Positions 1 through 7,370 of a stretch of DNA of 11,896 nucleotides are shown piece by piece (position 1 is the stretch's first letter; every line of letters starts with the position of its first letter). Position numbers and translations under genes: made by a program. Source of the DNA: Candidatus Melainabacteria bacterium (GTDB lineage Bacteria; Cyanobacteriota; Vampirovibrionia; Obscuribacterales; Obscuribacteraceae); assembly GCA_003175915.1 (NCBI GenBank), contig PSRH01000044.1, forward strand, positions 1 through 11,896, given 5' to 3'. The notes beneath the pieces were generated by a model that made no database searches, was not told the DNA's origin, and saw only the letters and a list, made by a program, of their open reading frames with translations.

Positions 1-42
1 GTGCTCGTTTCGATCGTGCCTTTGATTCAGGTCAGACTTCGC

Positions 43-768
43 CTATCGCACCGGTGCGGTAGGCGGATTGTAGCCGGCAGCTAAGCTTGGCGTAAGGGAC
101 ATTGGTTGATCCAAAGCGAATTGGATACGGGTGCCGCTCGGTACCTTAACTTCCTTGCCTTTGCGCCAGAGATTGCTGGCCAAGCCAACGCCGCCACCGG
201 TTGCTACACCGGCTATGGCTCCGGCACCTACGGCGCCGCCCACAATCGGTGCGAAGCAAATTCCCAACAGGGTGCCGCCACCGGTCCAGAGTGCGGTGCG
301 GACTACGCCGCTCTTGACGCTCGATGAGGTAGTTCTGCCGGTAAGTGTTCCCTGCTTGTTTTCGTGGACCGCTTTATCTTGCTTATCGGTAACGATAGCC
401 GATAGCGGATAACGGATGCCATCCGGAGTGACGGCTCCAATCAACCGCATGCCAATTTTCCCGTTTGTTCCGGCAAGACCACCTTTGTCTGCAGCAGTTA
501 CCTGCCCTTCCAATGTGGTGCCACCAGGAAGCACGAGATCATTACCCAAATACATAGGTTGGGTGAGCTTGGCGCTGAATAGATCACCTGCTTTAGCCAC
601 GGCGCTATCGATCGGACTGGTAAGTTCAGCATCAACCGTGGTTCCCACTGGAACAAAAGTGACACGACCTTGCAATTGCTGTCCGTTGTATGTTTGCGAT
701 AATGCCGGCAAAACAGATGCTATGCACACAAGACCCGCCGCCACTATGTTAAGAGGTTTTCTAGTCAT
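43..768 (-). CDS. Exported glycine-zipper protein, function unknown
   Basis: A 241-residue protein I cannot name. Residues 1-24 form a Sec signal peptide (basic MTRK start, hydrophobic core, likely cleavage after PALS). Residues 39-54 and 209-224 resemble each other (VPxGTxxxxxLxxPx), which suggests two related beta segments, loosely like the VirB10/TrbI-type barrel seen in many exported bacterial proteins. Between them, residues 155-198 are Gly/Ala-rich with GxxxG-like spacing, a glycine zipper expected to insert in or associate with a membrane. A basic WRKGKEVK patch follows. The start is well supported: AAGGAG (775-780) lies six bases upstream of the ATG. A sequence like a -10 box (TATGAT on the minus strand, 813-818) sits in the leader without a good -35. 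It is divergent from the 1184 gene. Role inferred: envelope or surface structural protein. The coding call is sure, the function is not. Confidence 0.85.
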   Translation of the reverse strand: MTRKPLNIVAAGLVCIASVLPALSQTYNGQQLQGRVTFVPVGTTVDAELTSPIDSAVAKAGDLFSAKLTQPMYLGNDLVLPGGTTLEGQVTAADKGGLAGTNGKIGMRLIGAVTPDGIRYPLSAIVTDKQDKAVHENKQGTLTGRTTSSSVKSGVVRTALWTGGGTLLGICFAPIVGGAVGAGAIAGVATGGGVGLASNLWRKGKEVKVPSGTRIQFALDQPMSLTPSLAAGYNPPTAPVR

Positions 769-1074
769 TAAATGCTCCTTCTAAGTGCGCCTCCAACACA
801 TCCGAGAAGAATATCATACTTATTTCAACGCACAACATTATTCTTCACCGGCGGTGCCAAGCTCGACAGCATATTTGGTATCACACAAGCTAATTAGTTT
901 CAGCGATAGAGCCTCTGTAACCAGGTAACGGTGGGGGCTAAGCAACCTTGACAAGTTTTTTGATAGTCGAGCACCAACAGCGATCGTTAAAGTAGAGATG
1001 AGGCCCTCACCACAGATAGTGCCTACTACAAAAGCAGGCTTTCAAGTATCTTTCTCTAAGGAGAGTAGCCCGCA

Positions 1075-1107
1075 CCGCCGCTAAGCGGCCCTCGGGTAGC
1101 CGGAATT
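1075..1107 (+). repeat. REP-like GC-rich element, copy A
   Basis: Contains GCCGC-TAA-GCGGC (1077-1081 and 1085-1089), a small hairpin, and then CCGGAATT about ten bases further on. The block order GCCG, CTAA, GCGGCC, CCGGAATT recurs at 2674-2702 in a second intergenic region. Two imperfect copies in two gaps suggest a dispersed extragenic palindrome rather than chance, but only two copies are visible here. Confidence 0.4.
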
Positions 1108-1114
1108 CACATGT

Positions 1115-1160
1115 TCTCCACACTAAATCCACGGGGTCTCCACACTATCGGCGTATAGTG
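1115..1160 (+). promoter_or_regulatory. Paired direct repeat plus inverted repeat, possible operator
   Basis: TCTCCACACTA occurs exactly twice, at 1115-1125 and 1137-1147, a 22-base period (about two helical turns). The second copy runs into CACTAT-cggcgt-ATAGTG (1143-1148 and 1155-1160), an inverted repeat whose right arm contains the -10-like TATAGT (1154-1159). All this lies 25-70 bases before the 1184 start. The geometry fits a dimeric regulator binding at a promoter. No clear -35 is visible, so the promoter assignment is tentative. Confidence 0.4.
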
Positions 1161-1183
1161 AGAAGGGTATTCAGACGGAGCGC

Positions 1184-1675
1184 ATGTTTACTATGTACGT
1201 CAAGAAAGGCACGTTATTAGCGTTGATAGCGATCATTTGTGCTGCTAGTTCACTGGCGCCCAGCGCCCAGGCTGTTAGAGGAGTTAGCATGGGTCACGCC
1301 AGTGTCCACGTCAGCTCCTCATCCGCGGGCCACATCCATTATGGGCGGGGCCGGGGCTGGGGATGGGGTAGAGGCTGGGGCCGTGGTTGGGGCGGTGGCT
1401 ACTACGAATCTCCCAATCCCTACGCCTGGGGTTCTGGGGCATACCAGACAGGCATGACCGAGAACAGTCTCGACATCTACAACAGAGAACATGACGCGCA
1501 GATGGCTCAAATGCCGGCGGCCGCCTGCGTACGCACTTACACCTGGCCTACGTCTAACCCCTACGCACAGGCCAATCCTGATTCCTATTCCTTAATCAAT
1601 CCTCCTACCGCAACAAAGACTTGCCAGATTAACCCGGCCAGCAAAACGAAAGTGGCGTCCAATAGGCCTTTCTAA
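1184..1675 (+). CDS. Small exported Gly/Trp-rich protein, function unknown
   Basis: A 163-residue protein I do not recognise. Residues 1-30 are a signal peptide (MYVKKGT start, hydrophobic core, SAQA before the likely cleavage site). The mature protein opens with a Ser/His-rich stretch, then a Gly/Trp/Arg repeat at 54-72 built of GRGWG units. The C-terminal half is Asn/Pro/Tyr-rich and has two cysteines, C115 and C147, that could form a disulfide after export. The start is not certain. GGAG at 1177-1180 is only three bases from the ATG at 1184 and twelve from the in-frame ATG at 1193, so the shorter form (160 residues) is possible. The aromatic Gly-rich repeat suggests a surface, matrix or aggregation role, but this is inference. 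It converges on panC. Confidence 0.8.
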   Translation: MFTMYVKKGTLLALIAIICAASSLAPSAQAVRGVSMGHASVHVSSSSAGHIHYGRGRGWGWGRGWGRGWGGGYYESPNPYAWGSGAYQTGMTENSLDIYNREHDAQMAQMPAAACVRTYTWPTSNPYAQANPDSYSLINPPTATKTCQINPASKTKVASNRPF

Positions 1676-1684
1676 AAATTCGAG

Positions 1685-1718
1685 AAAAATGATTATCAGC
1701 CACCGATACTGCCAGTGG
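1685..1718 (-). terminator. Weak intrinsic terminator candidate for panC
   Basis: On the minus strand CCACTG pairs with CGGTGG (1713-1718 and 1700-1705, one G-U) around a seven-base loop, and a run of five T follows about ten bases on (1689-1685). The stem is short and the T run offset, so it is weak. Confidence 0.3.
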
Positions 1719-1754
1719 TGACGCAAGAATTGGACATGCCTTTCGAGATCACAG

Positions 1755-2624
1755 CTAGGGAGTGGCGATCAGATTGTCTATAAGGCGAACACTGCCAATT
1801 TTAGCCGCTGTCAGTAAGACGACTTTTCTATCAAAGGCGGCGACTTCCTCCAGGGTGTTAGCATCTCGTACCTCCAGATATTGCAGGTCTATCGAGGCAG
1901 TTTTGCTGAACTGTTGCTTGCCCTTTTCCACCAGTGCCGTCAGCTTATTCGGCTCGGATTTGAACTGCCCAATAACATCTGACAAAATTCTGTGAATCAT
2001 TGGTGCTATTTTGCGCTGCTCCTCGGTCAAGTAGGCATTGCGTGAACTGAGCGCAAGGCCGTCGTCCGCCCTTATGGTTGGGCCGCCTTCGACTAACAGG
2101 GGCATATTCAAGTCGCGGACCATACGCTTTACGACTAACAATTGCTGGTAGTCCTTTTCCCCAAAGATCGTCATGTTTGGCTCGATGATCTCGAAAAGCT
2201 TTGAGACAACCGTGGCCACGCCCGTAAAGAAGCCAGGGCGGAAGTGGCCTTCCAGTACCTCACCGAGAAATGGCGGCGGCACCACTTTGGTGCAATGATC
2301 TTTGCCGTCCGGATAGATCTCTTCAGTGCCAGGAGAGAAGATTGTGTCGACTCCCAGTTTCCGGCAAAGTTCCAGATCGGTTTCGAACGTGCGTGGATAG
2401 CTGCCAAAGTCTTCCTTCGGGCCAAACTGCAAGGGGTTGACGAAAATGGAAACTACCAGGTTGTCATTCAACTCACGGGCGCGTGAAATTAAAGAGAGAT
2501 GACCAGCGTGGAGAGCGCCCATAGTAGCTATGAAGCCGAGACTTCCCCTGACGGATCGCCGCCAGTCTCTAAATTCCTTTATGGTTTTGAAGACTTGCGG
2601 GCTACCTGCCGATGAACGGTCCAT
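1755..2624 (-). CDS. panC: Pantothenate synthetase (pantoate--beta-alanine ligase)
   Basis: Condenses D-pantoate with beta-alanine using ATP (EC 6.3.2.1), the last step of pantothenate synthesis for coenzyme A; cytosolic. From the chosen ATG it is 289 residues, the usual family length. Family motifs are in order: TMGALHAGH at 34-42 (nucleotide-binding HxGH, H39 and H42), FVNPLQFGP at 61-69, RPGFFTGVATVV at 129-140, FGEKDYQQ at 154-161 and ALSSRN at 191-196. The RPG(F)F position is often His; the Phe form also occurs in the family as I remember it. Two starts are plausible: ATG at 2624 (GAGGAA at 2631-2636, spacing six) and an in-frame TTG at 2657 (GGGGAG at 2665-2670, spacing seven), giving 300 residues. 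I prefer ATG because the family rarely has so long an N-terminus. panB, panD and panE are not next to it. Function is near certain. Confidence 0.96.
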   Translation of the reverse strand: MDRSSAGSPQVFKTIKEFRDWRRSVRGSLGFIATMGALHAGHLSLISRARELNDNLVVSIFVNPLQFGPKEDFGSYPRTFETDLELCRKLGVDTIFSPGTEEIYPDGKDHCTKVVPPPFLGEVLEGHFRPGFFTGVATVVSKLFEIIEPNMTIFGEKDYQQLLVVKRMVRDLNMPLLVEGGPTIRADDGLALSSRNAYLTEEQRKIAPMIHRILSDVIGQFKSEPNKLTALVEKGKQQFSKTASIDLQYLEVRDANTLEEVAAFDRKVVLLTAAKIGSVRLIDNLIATP

Positions 2625-2892
2625 AACTGCTTCCTCGGTCAATGCATAATTTGGCAAATCGCTTCTCCCCTTGGCCGGCTAAAGCGGCCATGCCGCCGGA
2701 ATTGCTTCGTGGCGACGATATAAGGGAGACATTATCGCACTTCAAGTGACAACCAACAAACCCCACTGGCAACCCCAGAAACAGTCCAGCTCTTCTTGTA
2801 GGGGCAAGCCCTGGTTGGGGCCATTATGTCCGCAGGAAGCCGAGCGGAGCGCCTACAACAGTTATAATGAAAAGTTGCTGCCGGAGATCCTG
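2625..2892. promoter_or_regulatory. Divergent control region between panC and the protease gene
   Basis: The plus strand has a perfect TATAAT (2863-2868) 24 bases before the ATG at 2893, without a recognisable -35 at 16-18 bases. A frame open from GTG 2746 would extend the protease by 49 residues, but it would bury the signal peptide and run across this -10 box, so I treat 2746-2892 as non-coding. A GC-rich hairpin element sits at 2674-2702. A second short GC-rich palindrome (GGGC-AA-GCCC) lies near 2797-2806. Confidence 0.5.
2674..2702 (+). repeat. REP-like GC-rich element, copy B
   Basis: GCGGC-CAT-GCCGC (2684-2688 and 2692-2696) inside CCGGC...GCCGG (2675-2679 and 2695-2699), followed by AATT. 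It shares the blocks GCCG, CTAA, GCGGCC and CCGGAATT with 1075-1107 in the same order and orientation. In the panC transcript it would fold in the 5' leader. Confidence 0.4.
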
Positions 2893-5214
2893 ATGCGCAA
2901 GCAAGTCTTCTTTTCAATTCAACTCCTTGCAATATTGAGCAGCTTCACGTGTTGTAGCAACCTGGTCTATGCCGACGAAGCCGCCAAAGAGAGAACCCAA
3001 ATCCTTGCTTCCAGACAGGGATCAAGTCAAGCCGCCAAGCAACTGGCGGAGGAAATTATTGCTGCCTATGGTGGCGAAAAGGTGTTGAGGCAAGTCTCAG
3101 AAGCCGGGTCGCGCAGTAAGGGCACTCTTATTGAGTACTCGACGCTTTCGGGTGCAGTCAACTCTTTCGACTGTGAAATCTTGAGCAAAGGCGAAAAAAT
3201 GCGGATTGAGCTCAACGTCATGGGCCAGCGATTAATCACGGGTTATGACGGAAAGCATGGCTGGGTGCAACAAGGCGACCAGGTATTTGAAGCAAACGAA
3301 ATAACTGAAAAACGAATCAGAGAAGAAATCGAACATGGACTACTCCTTCTCCTCAAGTTAAAGGATCCCGACACCAAGCTTGAGATTGTCGGCACGAAAG
3401 TTGTGGCGAACCGACCTTGCACCATCCTTCAAGTCGTATCAACTGATGGCAAACCGACTCTTTTCTATGTAGATAAAAGCGATCACCTGATTAGACAGAG
3501 CCAGTATCAAGGATTCGATACTGAGCAAGGCACTGAGGCAGCGAAAGTATTTCAATACGAGGATTACAGAGCCCTGGACGGAAGCTTCGTTCCATATAAA
3601 GTGACGGAATATAGCGGCAATACTAAAGCCTCCGAAACCATCCTCGCTACCAGCCAGGATGCCGATCTTTCGGACCAGGTCTTTCAACTACCTGAAATCG
3701 CTGAATCGGCCATAGGCAAAGACGAGGTTGTCACTATTCCTTTTGAGTACATCTCAAACGAAGTAATCGTCAAGGCGAAAGTCAACGATAAAGACGAATT
3801 GAATTTCGTCATCGATACGGGCGCCACTCAGAGCGTTCTCGATAAGAGCGTGGCCAAGACGTTGGGCAAGTGTGAGGACTCAAATCTTACTATGACTACT
3901 GGCTCAGGCTCGGTCAATCTCAGTTACATGACCATTCCCAAGATTGCCATAGGCGATCTGACATTGAAGGACATCCACTTCGCAGTCGCTGATTTGGCCG
4001 CCTTCTCCCAAATATTGGGACAGCGTCCCTCGGGATTGATCGGCGCTAATATTCTCAGGCGCTTTCGAGTGACGATCGATTATCCACAAAGGAAGGTAAT
4101 TCTCGCCCATCCGAGCAATGTTAAGGTCGGGCCAGACTCTATTGTCATACCGACCAAACCAGCACTGGGAATGTCCGGCGTCCTTATCGATGGCGAGCTC
4201 GATGGCCAGAAGCTTTCTTTCCTGGTCGACACTGGAGCCGCCTTTAACAACATTTCAAGCAAATTGGCCAAGCCGATTCTCAGCGGTTCACTTTTGCCGG
4301 TCGGCAGCTTAGAAGGCTTGGATGGAAAGAAAGTCAAAATCGGCTCAGTAAGGTTTCAGACCTTGAAGCTAGGATCGATAACCTTGAAGCAACCATTGTT
4401 CTCCGTCGCCCCATCAGACACAAATCCGGCGGGCATTATTTCAGGTGGTGCTCTGGCGATTCTTGGCAATCCGCTCTGGCGAAAATATTGTTTGACGATC
4501 GACTACAAAAACCAGCGCCTGATTCTTGACCGTTTTCAAGCAGCCAGAGATAACGATGATATGCTCACCCAGCTGCACGCTCTGGAGATTCGTCACCTGG
4601 ATAAACCTTCCCTGAATGTTGTTGGCGAGTACAAAAAGCTGCTCCAGCAAATTGAGAGCAAGAATCTACCTGCTGTCGAAGCGATTTGTCTGGCTGATCT
4701 GGGGCTGGCTACCGGTGACACCGCCGAACAGCCCAATGCAGACACAACTACATTGAAGGTCACCAACATTTTCAAAGACGCTCAATTGAAAGCAGCGGAA
4801 TGCCAGGACAGGTCAATAGAATCCCAAGTCCTGGCAAAGTGGGCTACCTACTGCCTGCTGCACACGCCCATGTCCAAGTCGGCGCCGTTGGCCCGGCCAC
4901 TCTTGGCGCAGGCAATCAAGTCTTGCCCCACGGAAGCATCAGCATATGCAGCCACCGGACTGCTTCTCTATCGGTTGCACAACCCTCAATTGGCCGAACA
5001 ACTAGTCGATCAAGCCTTAATGCTCGATCCGGCCAACTGGCAAGCTCTGTGGCTCAAGTATGATTTGGCCAGCAATAACGGCAGGGCGCCACTCAAGGCG
5101 CTTGTTCTCGAACAACTGCGCAGGTATTATGGGGATACTCAACGAGTAGCAGCTCTCACAACCACGAGCGCTCGTCCGCAAATCCGGCAACGTTCGCATT
5201 CTCGCCGCTCCTAG
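2893..5214 (+). CDS. Exported two-domain retropepsin-like aspartic protease with TPR-like C-terminus
   Basis: 773 residues. The start is ATG 2893: GGAG at 2883-2886 with spacing six, and the protein then begins with a signal peptide (MRKQVFF..., likely cleavage after VYA near residue 27). Residues about 45-280 resemble the LolA/RseB-like beta sheet domain found in front of exported proteases. Two retropepsin-like domains follow. The first has FVIDTGATQSVLD (catalytic D308, DTG 308-310) and GLIGANIL at 381-388. The second has FLVDTGAAFNNIS (D446, DTG 446-448) and AILGNPLW at 522-529. Each retropepsin-like domain normally supplies one Asp to a dimer, so the two here could pair within one chain. 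After about residue 555 the protein is helical, with TPR-like repeats around 680-740, and ends in a basic, Arg/Ser-rich tail. Substrate unknown; expected location is periplasm or surface. Protease fold is confident, activity is inferred. Confidence 0.9.
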   Translation: MRKQVFFSIQLLAILSSFTCCSNLVYADEAAKERTQILASRQGSSQAAKQLAEEIIAAYGGEKVLRQVSEAGSRSKGTLIEYSTLSGAVNSFDCEILSKGEKMRIELNVMGQRLITGYDGKHGWVQQGDQVFEANEITEKRIREEIEHGLLLLLKLKDPDTKLEIVGTKVVANRPCTILQVVSTDGKPTLFYVDKSDHLIRQSQYQGFDTEQGTEAAKVFQYEDYRALDGSFVPYKVTEYSGNTKASETILATSQDADLSDQVFQLPEIAESAIGKDEVVTIPFEYISNEVIVKAKVNDKDELNFVIDTGATQSVLDKSVAKTLGKCEDSNLTMTTGSGSVNLSYMTIPKIAIGDLTLKDIHFAVADLAAFSQILGQRPSGLIGANILRRFRVTIDYPQRKVILAHPSNVKVGPDSIVIPTKPALGMSGVLIDGELDGQKLSFLVDTGAAFNNISSKLAKPILSGSLLPVGSLEGLDGKKVKIGSVRFQTLKLGSITLKQPLFSVAPSDTNPAGIISGGALAILGNPLWRKYCLTIDYKNQRLILDRFQAARDNDDMLTQLHALEIRHLDKPSLNVVGEYKKLLQQIESKNLPAVEAICLADLGLATGDTAEQPNADTTTLKVTNIFKDAQLKAAECQDRSIESQVLAKWATYCLLHTPMSKSAPLARPLLAQAIKSCPTEASAYAATGLLLYRLHNPQLAEQLVDQALMLDPANWQALWLKYDLASNNGRAPLKALVLEQLRRYYGDTQRVAALTTTSARPQIRQRSHSRRS

Positions 5215-5234
5215 CTTTTCACCCGTGCACGGCC

Positions 5235-5342
5235 ATGGTTGATCCTGAAGAACTGTCATACTTCGAATGGTCAATGGTTGTCCTGGTGATAGTCCTTGTC
5301 GTCTTCTTCCTTTGCAACGCGCTGAACATGTATTGGTTTTAG
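5235..5342 (+). CDS. Possible 35-residue single-pass membrane peptide
   Basis: A short frame starts at ATG 5235 and ends at TAG 5340-5342, twenty bases after the protease stop and eight before the deacetylase ATG. The product has an acidic, polar N-terminus (MVDPEELSYFEW) followed by about 20 strongly hydrophobic residues rich in V, L, I and F, and a short aromatic end (NMYWF). That reads as one transmembrane helix, not a random frame, and the spacing would allow translational coupling with the deacetylase. Against it: no Shine-Dalgarno is visible before the ATG, and very short hydrophobic frames arise by chance. An internal ATG at 5274 would leave only the hydrophobic part. No known family recognised. 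Confidence 0.4.
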   Translation: MVDPEELSYFEWSMVVLVIVLVVFFLCNALNMYWF

Positions 5343-5350
5343 TTGGCCTG

Positions 5351-6313
5351 ATGAAGAAAAATCTCGTCTATTCGAACAAGTACAACACGGATCTATCCTG
5401 CTTTGGCATCAATAAGCCTTTTGCTTTGGATCGAGGCGATAAAGTTTTGACAAGATTGTCGCAGGATATGGGCCGGCAGCTCGCATACCTTGAGCCACAG
5501 CCTGTTAGCGACAAAGAAATCCTTCTTGTTCATACAAGGGAATATCTAAAGAGTTTGAGAGAGGCACAAAGCTGGATCAACATCCTGGAGCTAAAGGAAA
5601 ATGAATTTCGTCCTGGCAAAGATTCAAGGCCTCTGCCTGAATTGCTCGATGACATTAAGGTCAAATGTGGCGGGACAATTCTGGCTACGCAATTAGCCCT
5701 GGAATTGGGCCTAGCCTGCAATCTAGGCGGGGGATACCATCATGCATTCCCCGATCAAGGGCGGGGCTTCTGCGTACTTAACGACCTGGCCATTGCGGTT
5801 CGAACCATGAAGCAGCGTAAGCTCGCCAAACGCTTTATGCTTGTCGATCTGGACTTTCACCAGGGCGATGGAACAGCGCTGATTTTCCGAAGAGATCCAG
5901 CCGTCTTTACCCTGTCGGTTCATTCGCAGGAAGGTTGGCCGGAAGAGAAACAGAATAGCTCTTTGGATATACCTGTGAAAGCAAGCGAAACCGGGTTGTA
6001 CCTGGAAAAAACCCTGAACGGAATCGAAAAGGCGATGAAATCATTTTCACCAGAGGTGGTGCTATACGTGGCCGGCAGTGATCCGTATGAAGAGGATGTT
6101 CTGCCGGGAACCCGCTTTCTTAGACTGGAATTGGCTGAGATGAGGCGAAGGGACGAGTTGGTAATCGATTACTTTGCTGATCGGAACATTCCCCTGGCAA
6201 TGGTCTTTGCTGGTGGGTACGGTCCGCATGTTTGGAGAGTACACTATTATGCTGTACGTCGACTCCTAGAAAGAAGCGGAAGCACCTTTGCCAACTCAAT
6301 CGGCTCTAACTGA
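5351..6313 (+). CDS. Histone deacetylase family zinc amidohydrolase
   Basis: 320 residues from ATG 5351, the full length of a bacterial arginase/deacetylase-fold domain (COG0123, HDAC/AcuC/AphA superfamily). The active site is complete: GGGYHHAF with the tandem histidines H130-H131, DLDFHQGDG supplying zinc ligands D168 and H170, GSDP supplying D244, and GGYGP with the transition-state tyrosine Y290. The GRGFCVLND stretch after the histidines is typical. Such enzymes remove acetyl groups from protein lysines, acetylpolyamines or small metabolites; the substrate here cannot be told. There is no signal peptide, so it is cytosolic. An upstream in-frame ATG (5267) would add 28 residues overlapping the small membrane ORF; the family normally begins close to the strand KKNLVYS, so I take 5351, although no good Shine-Dalgarno is visible. 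Its end overlaps the methyltransferase gene by 26 bp. Confidence 0.88.
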   Translation: MKKNLVYSNKYNTDLSCFGINKPFALDRGDKVLTRLSQDMGRQLAYLEPQPVSDKEILLVHTREYLKSLREAQSWINILELKENEFRPGKDSRPLPELLDDIKVKCGGTILATQLALELGLACNLGGGYHHAFPDQGRGFCVLNDLAIAVRTMKQRKLAKRFMLVDLDFHQGDGTALIFRRDPAVFTLSVHSQEGWPEEKQNSSLDIPVKASETGLYLEKTLNGIEKAMKSFSPEVVLYVAGSDPYEEDVLPGTRFLRLELAEMRRRDELVIDYFADRNIPLAMVFAGGYGPHVWRVHYYAVRRLLERSGSTFANSIGSN

Positions 6314-7166
6314 AGAAATTCGGACACCAGGCAAACGCCAGCATCACTATTACGTCGGACCATTTCTCAAATGGGCAGGCGGAAAATCGCAGTTGTTGAA
6401 AGAGATCGTGCCTGTGATTCCTAGCCACTTCGAGAACTACTTTGAACCGTTTCTCGGTGGAGCGGCGCTTTTGTTCCATCTCCTCGACCAGCGTTCTTCA
6501 CTCAAGGCGTTTATTTCGGACTCCAACACTGAGCTTATTAACTGCTATCTGAGCGTGCAGAGTAATGTGGAAGAGGTAATTCAAGCCTTAAAGAGACATA
6601 GAAACGATAAGCACTACTACTACAAAATCCGCTCTCAGGATACTAAACGCCTCATGCCTGCAGAGCGTGCGGCACGCCTTATCTATCTGAATAAGACCTG
6701 CTTCAACGGGCTTTACCGAGTCAATCGCAGCGGTCAATTCAATGTGCCTTTCGGCAAGTATAGAAATCCGCGCATCGTCGACGAGGAAAAACTGAGAAGC
6801 GTCTCCAAGATTTTAAGACGCGGGCGCATCGATATTTCGTGTCTGGACTTCGAACCGGCACTGAAAAAAGCTCGAGCTGGGGATTTTGTCTACCTGGATC
6901 CACCTTATCAACCGATCAGCTCCACGTCCAAATTCACCAGTTACACAAAATCAAATTTCGATGAAGCAGCCCAAATCCGTTTGGCTGCGGTATTTCAAAG
7001 TCTTGATGCGCGTGGTGTCTTTGTTTTGCTGAGCAATTCAAATTCAGAGCTGGTGCGGAAGCTTTACGCTGATTACCAGGTGCAGGAAGTGCAGGCGGCG
7101 CGCGCTATAAACTGCAACGGCAACGGTCGCGGCCGAATTGGAGAATTGCTTATCCGCAACTTTTGA
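6288..7166 (+). CDS. D12-class adenine-N6 DNA methyltransferase (Dam/DpnM-like)
   Basis: 292 residues. Transfers a methyl group from S-adenosylmethionine to adenine N6 in DNA. It has the D12 (class alpha) order: FLKWAGGKSQLL at 27-38 and FEPFLGGAALLF at 52-63 bind SAM, the Dam-type NKTCFNGLYRVNRSG stretch lies in the middle (near 140-160), and the catalytic DPPY is D204-Y207. The similarity of that middle stretch to Dam and DpnM makes GATC the likely target, but specificity cannot be read directly. The start is TTG 6288; there is no in-frame ATG before the essential KWAGGK motif, and the Shine-Dalgarno is poor (CGGA). Translation is probably coupled to the overlapping deacetylase. No restriction endonuclease is adjacent, so this is probably an orphan, regulatory or repair-linked methylase. 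A phage or mobile origin is possible for lone Dam genes, but no phage genes surround it. Confidence 0.93.
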   Translation: MPTQSALTEEIRTPGKRQHHYYVGPFLKWAGGKSQLLKEIVPVIPSHFENYFEPFLGGAALLFHLLDQRSSLKAFISDSNTELINCYLSVQSNVEEVIQALKRHRNDKHYYYKIRSQDTKRLMPAERAARLIYLNKTCFNGLYRVNRSGQFNVPFGKYRNPRIVDEEKLRSVSKILRRGRIDISCLDFEPALKKARAGDFVYLDPPYQPISSTSKFTSYTKSNFDEAAQIRLAAVFQSLDARGVFVLLSNSNSELVRKLYADYQVQEVQAARAINCNGNGRGRIGELLIRNF

Positions 7167-7306
7167 GGCGATGCCAGAGCTAGCGATCCTCCGTCAAGCA
7201 GCATTGATGCGACTTTTTTTACTTTCACTCTTGATGACCGGCAAAGGCAAACAACCAGGCTGTAGATGCTGTTTTCAAGCGCGCTTGCCTTTCTTCGCCA
7301 TCTCAG

Positions 7307-7336
7307 TTCACAAAATCTGCACATAGGCACTATAGT
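7307..7336 (+). promoter_or_regulatory. Sigma-70-type promoter candidate for the 7451 gene
   Basis: TTCACA (7307-7312) and TATAGT (7331-7336) are separated by 18 bases; each differs from consensus at one position. It would give a leader of about 110 bases. Confidence 0.45.
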
Positions 7337-7370
7337 TTGGGAAAAGCACGATCTTCGCGCTCATAAGTTG

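Larger units (their letters stand above)
781..1183. other. Divergent intergenic region, no gene seen
   Basis: About 400 bases between two divergent genes. I find no convincing open frame. It holds the leader of the minus-strand gene, an isolated TTGACA (948-953) on the plus strand without a matching -10 at 16-18 bases, a GC-rich repeat-like element (1075-1107), and paired repeats just upstream of the 1184 gene (1115-1160). It could also hide a small RNA, but nothing here shows one. Confidence 0.6.

Noticed and set aside
106..784. Plus-strand open frames opposite the first gene
   Set aside because: The minus-strand frame has a signal peptide, an AAGGAG ribosome site and a coherent repeat and zipper structure; the opposite frames are its shadows.
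2746..2892. GTG-initiated N-terminal extension of the aspartic protease
   Set aside because: It would place 49 residues before a clear signal peptide and cover a TATAAT box; the ATG at 2893 has a good ribosome site.
3054..3120. Possible lipoprotein or CRISPR-type signals near the protease start
   Set aside because: The FTCC in the signal peptide does not match a lipobox, and no regularly spaced repeats were found here or elsewhere in the window.
5797..5810. GGTTCGAACC, resembling a tRNA T-loop
   Set aside because: It lies inside the deacetylase gene, and no acceptor or anticodon stems fit around it.
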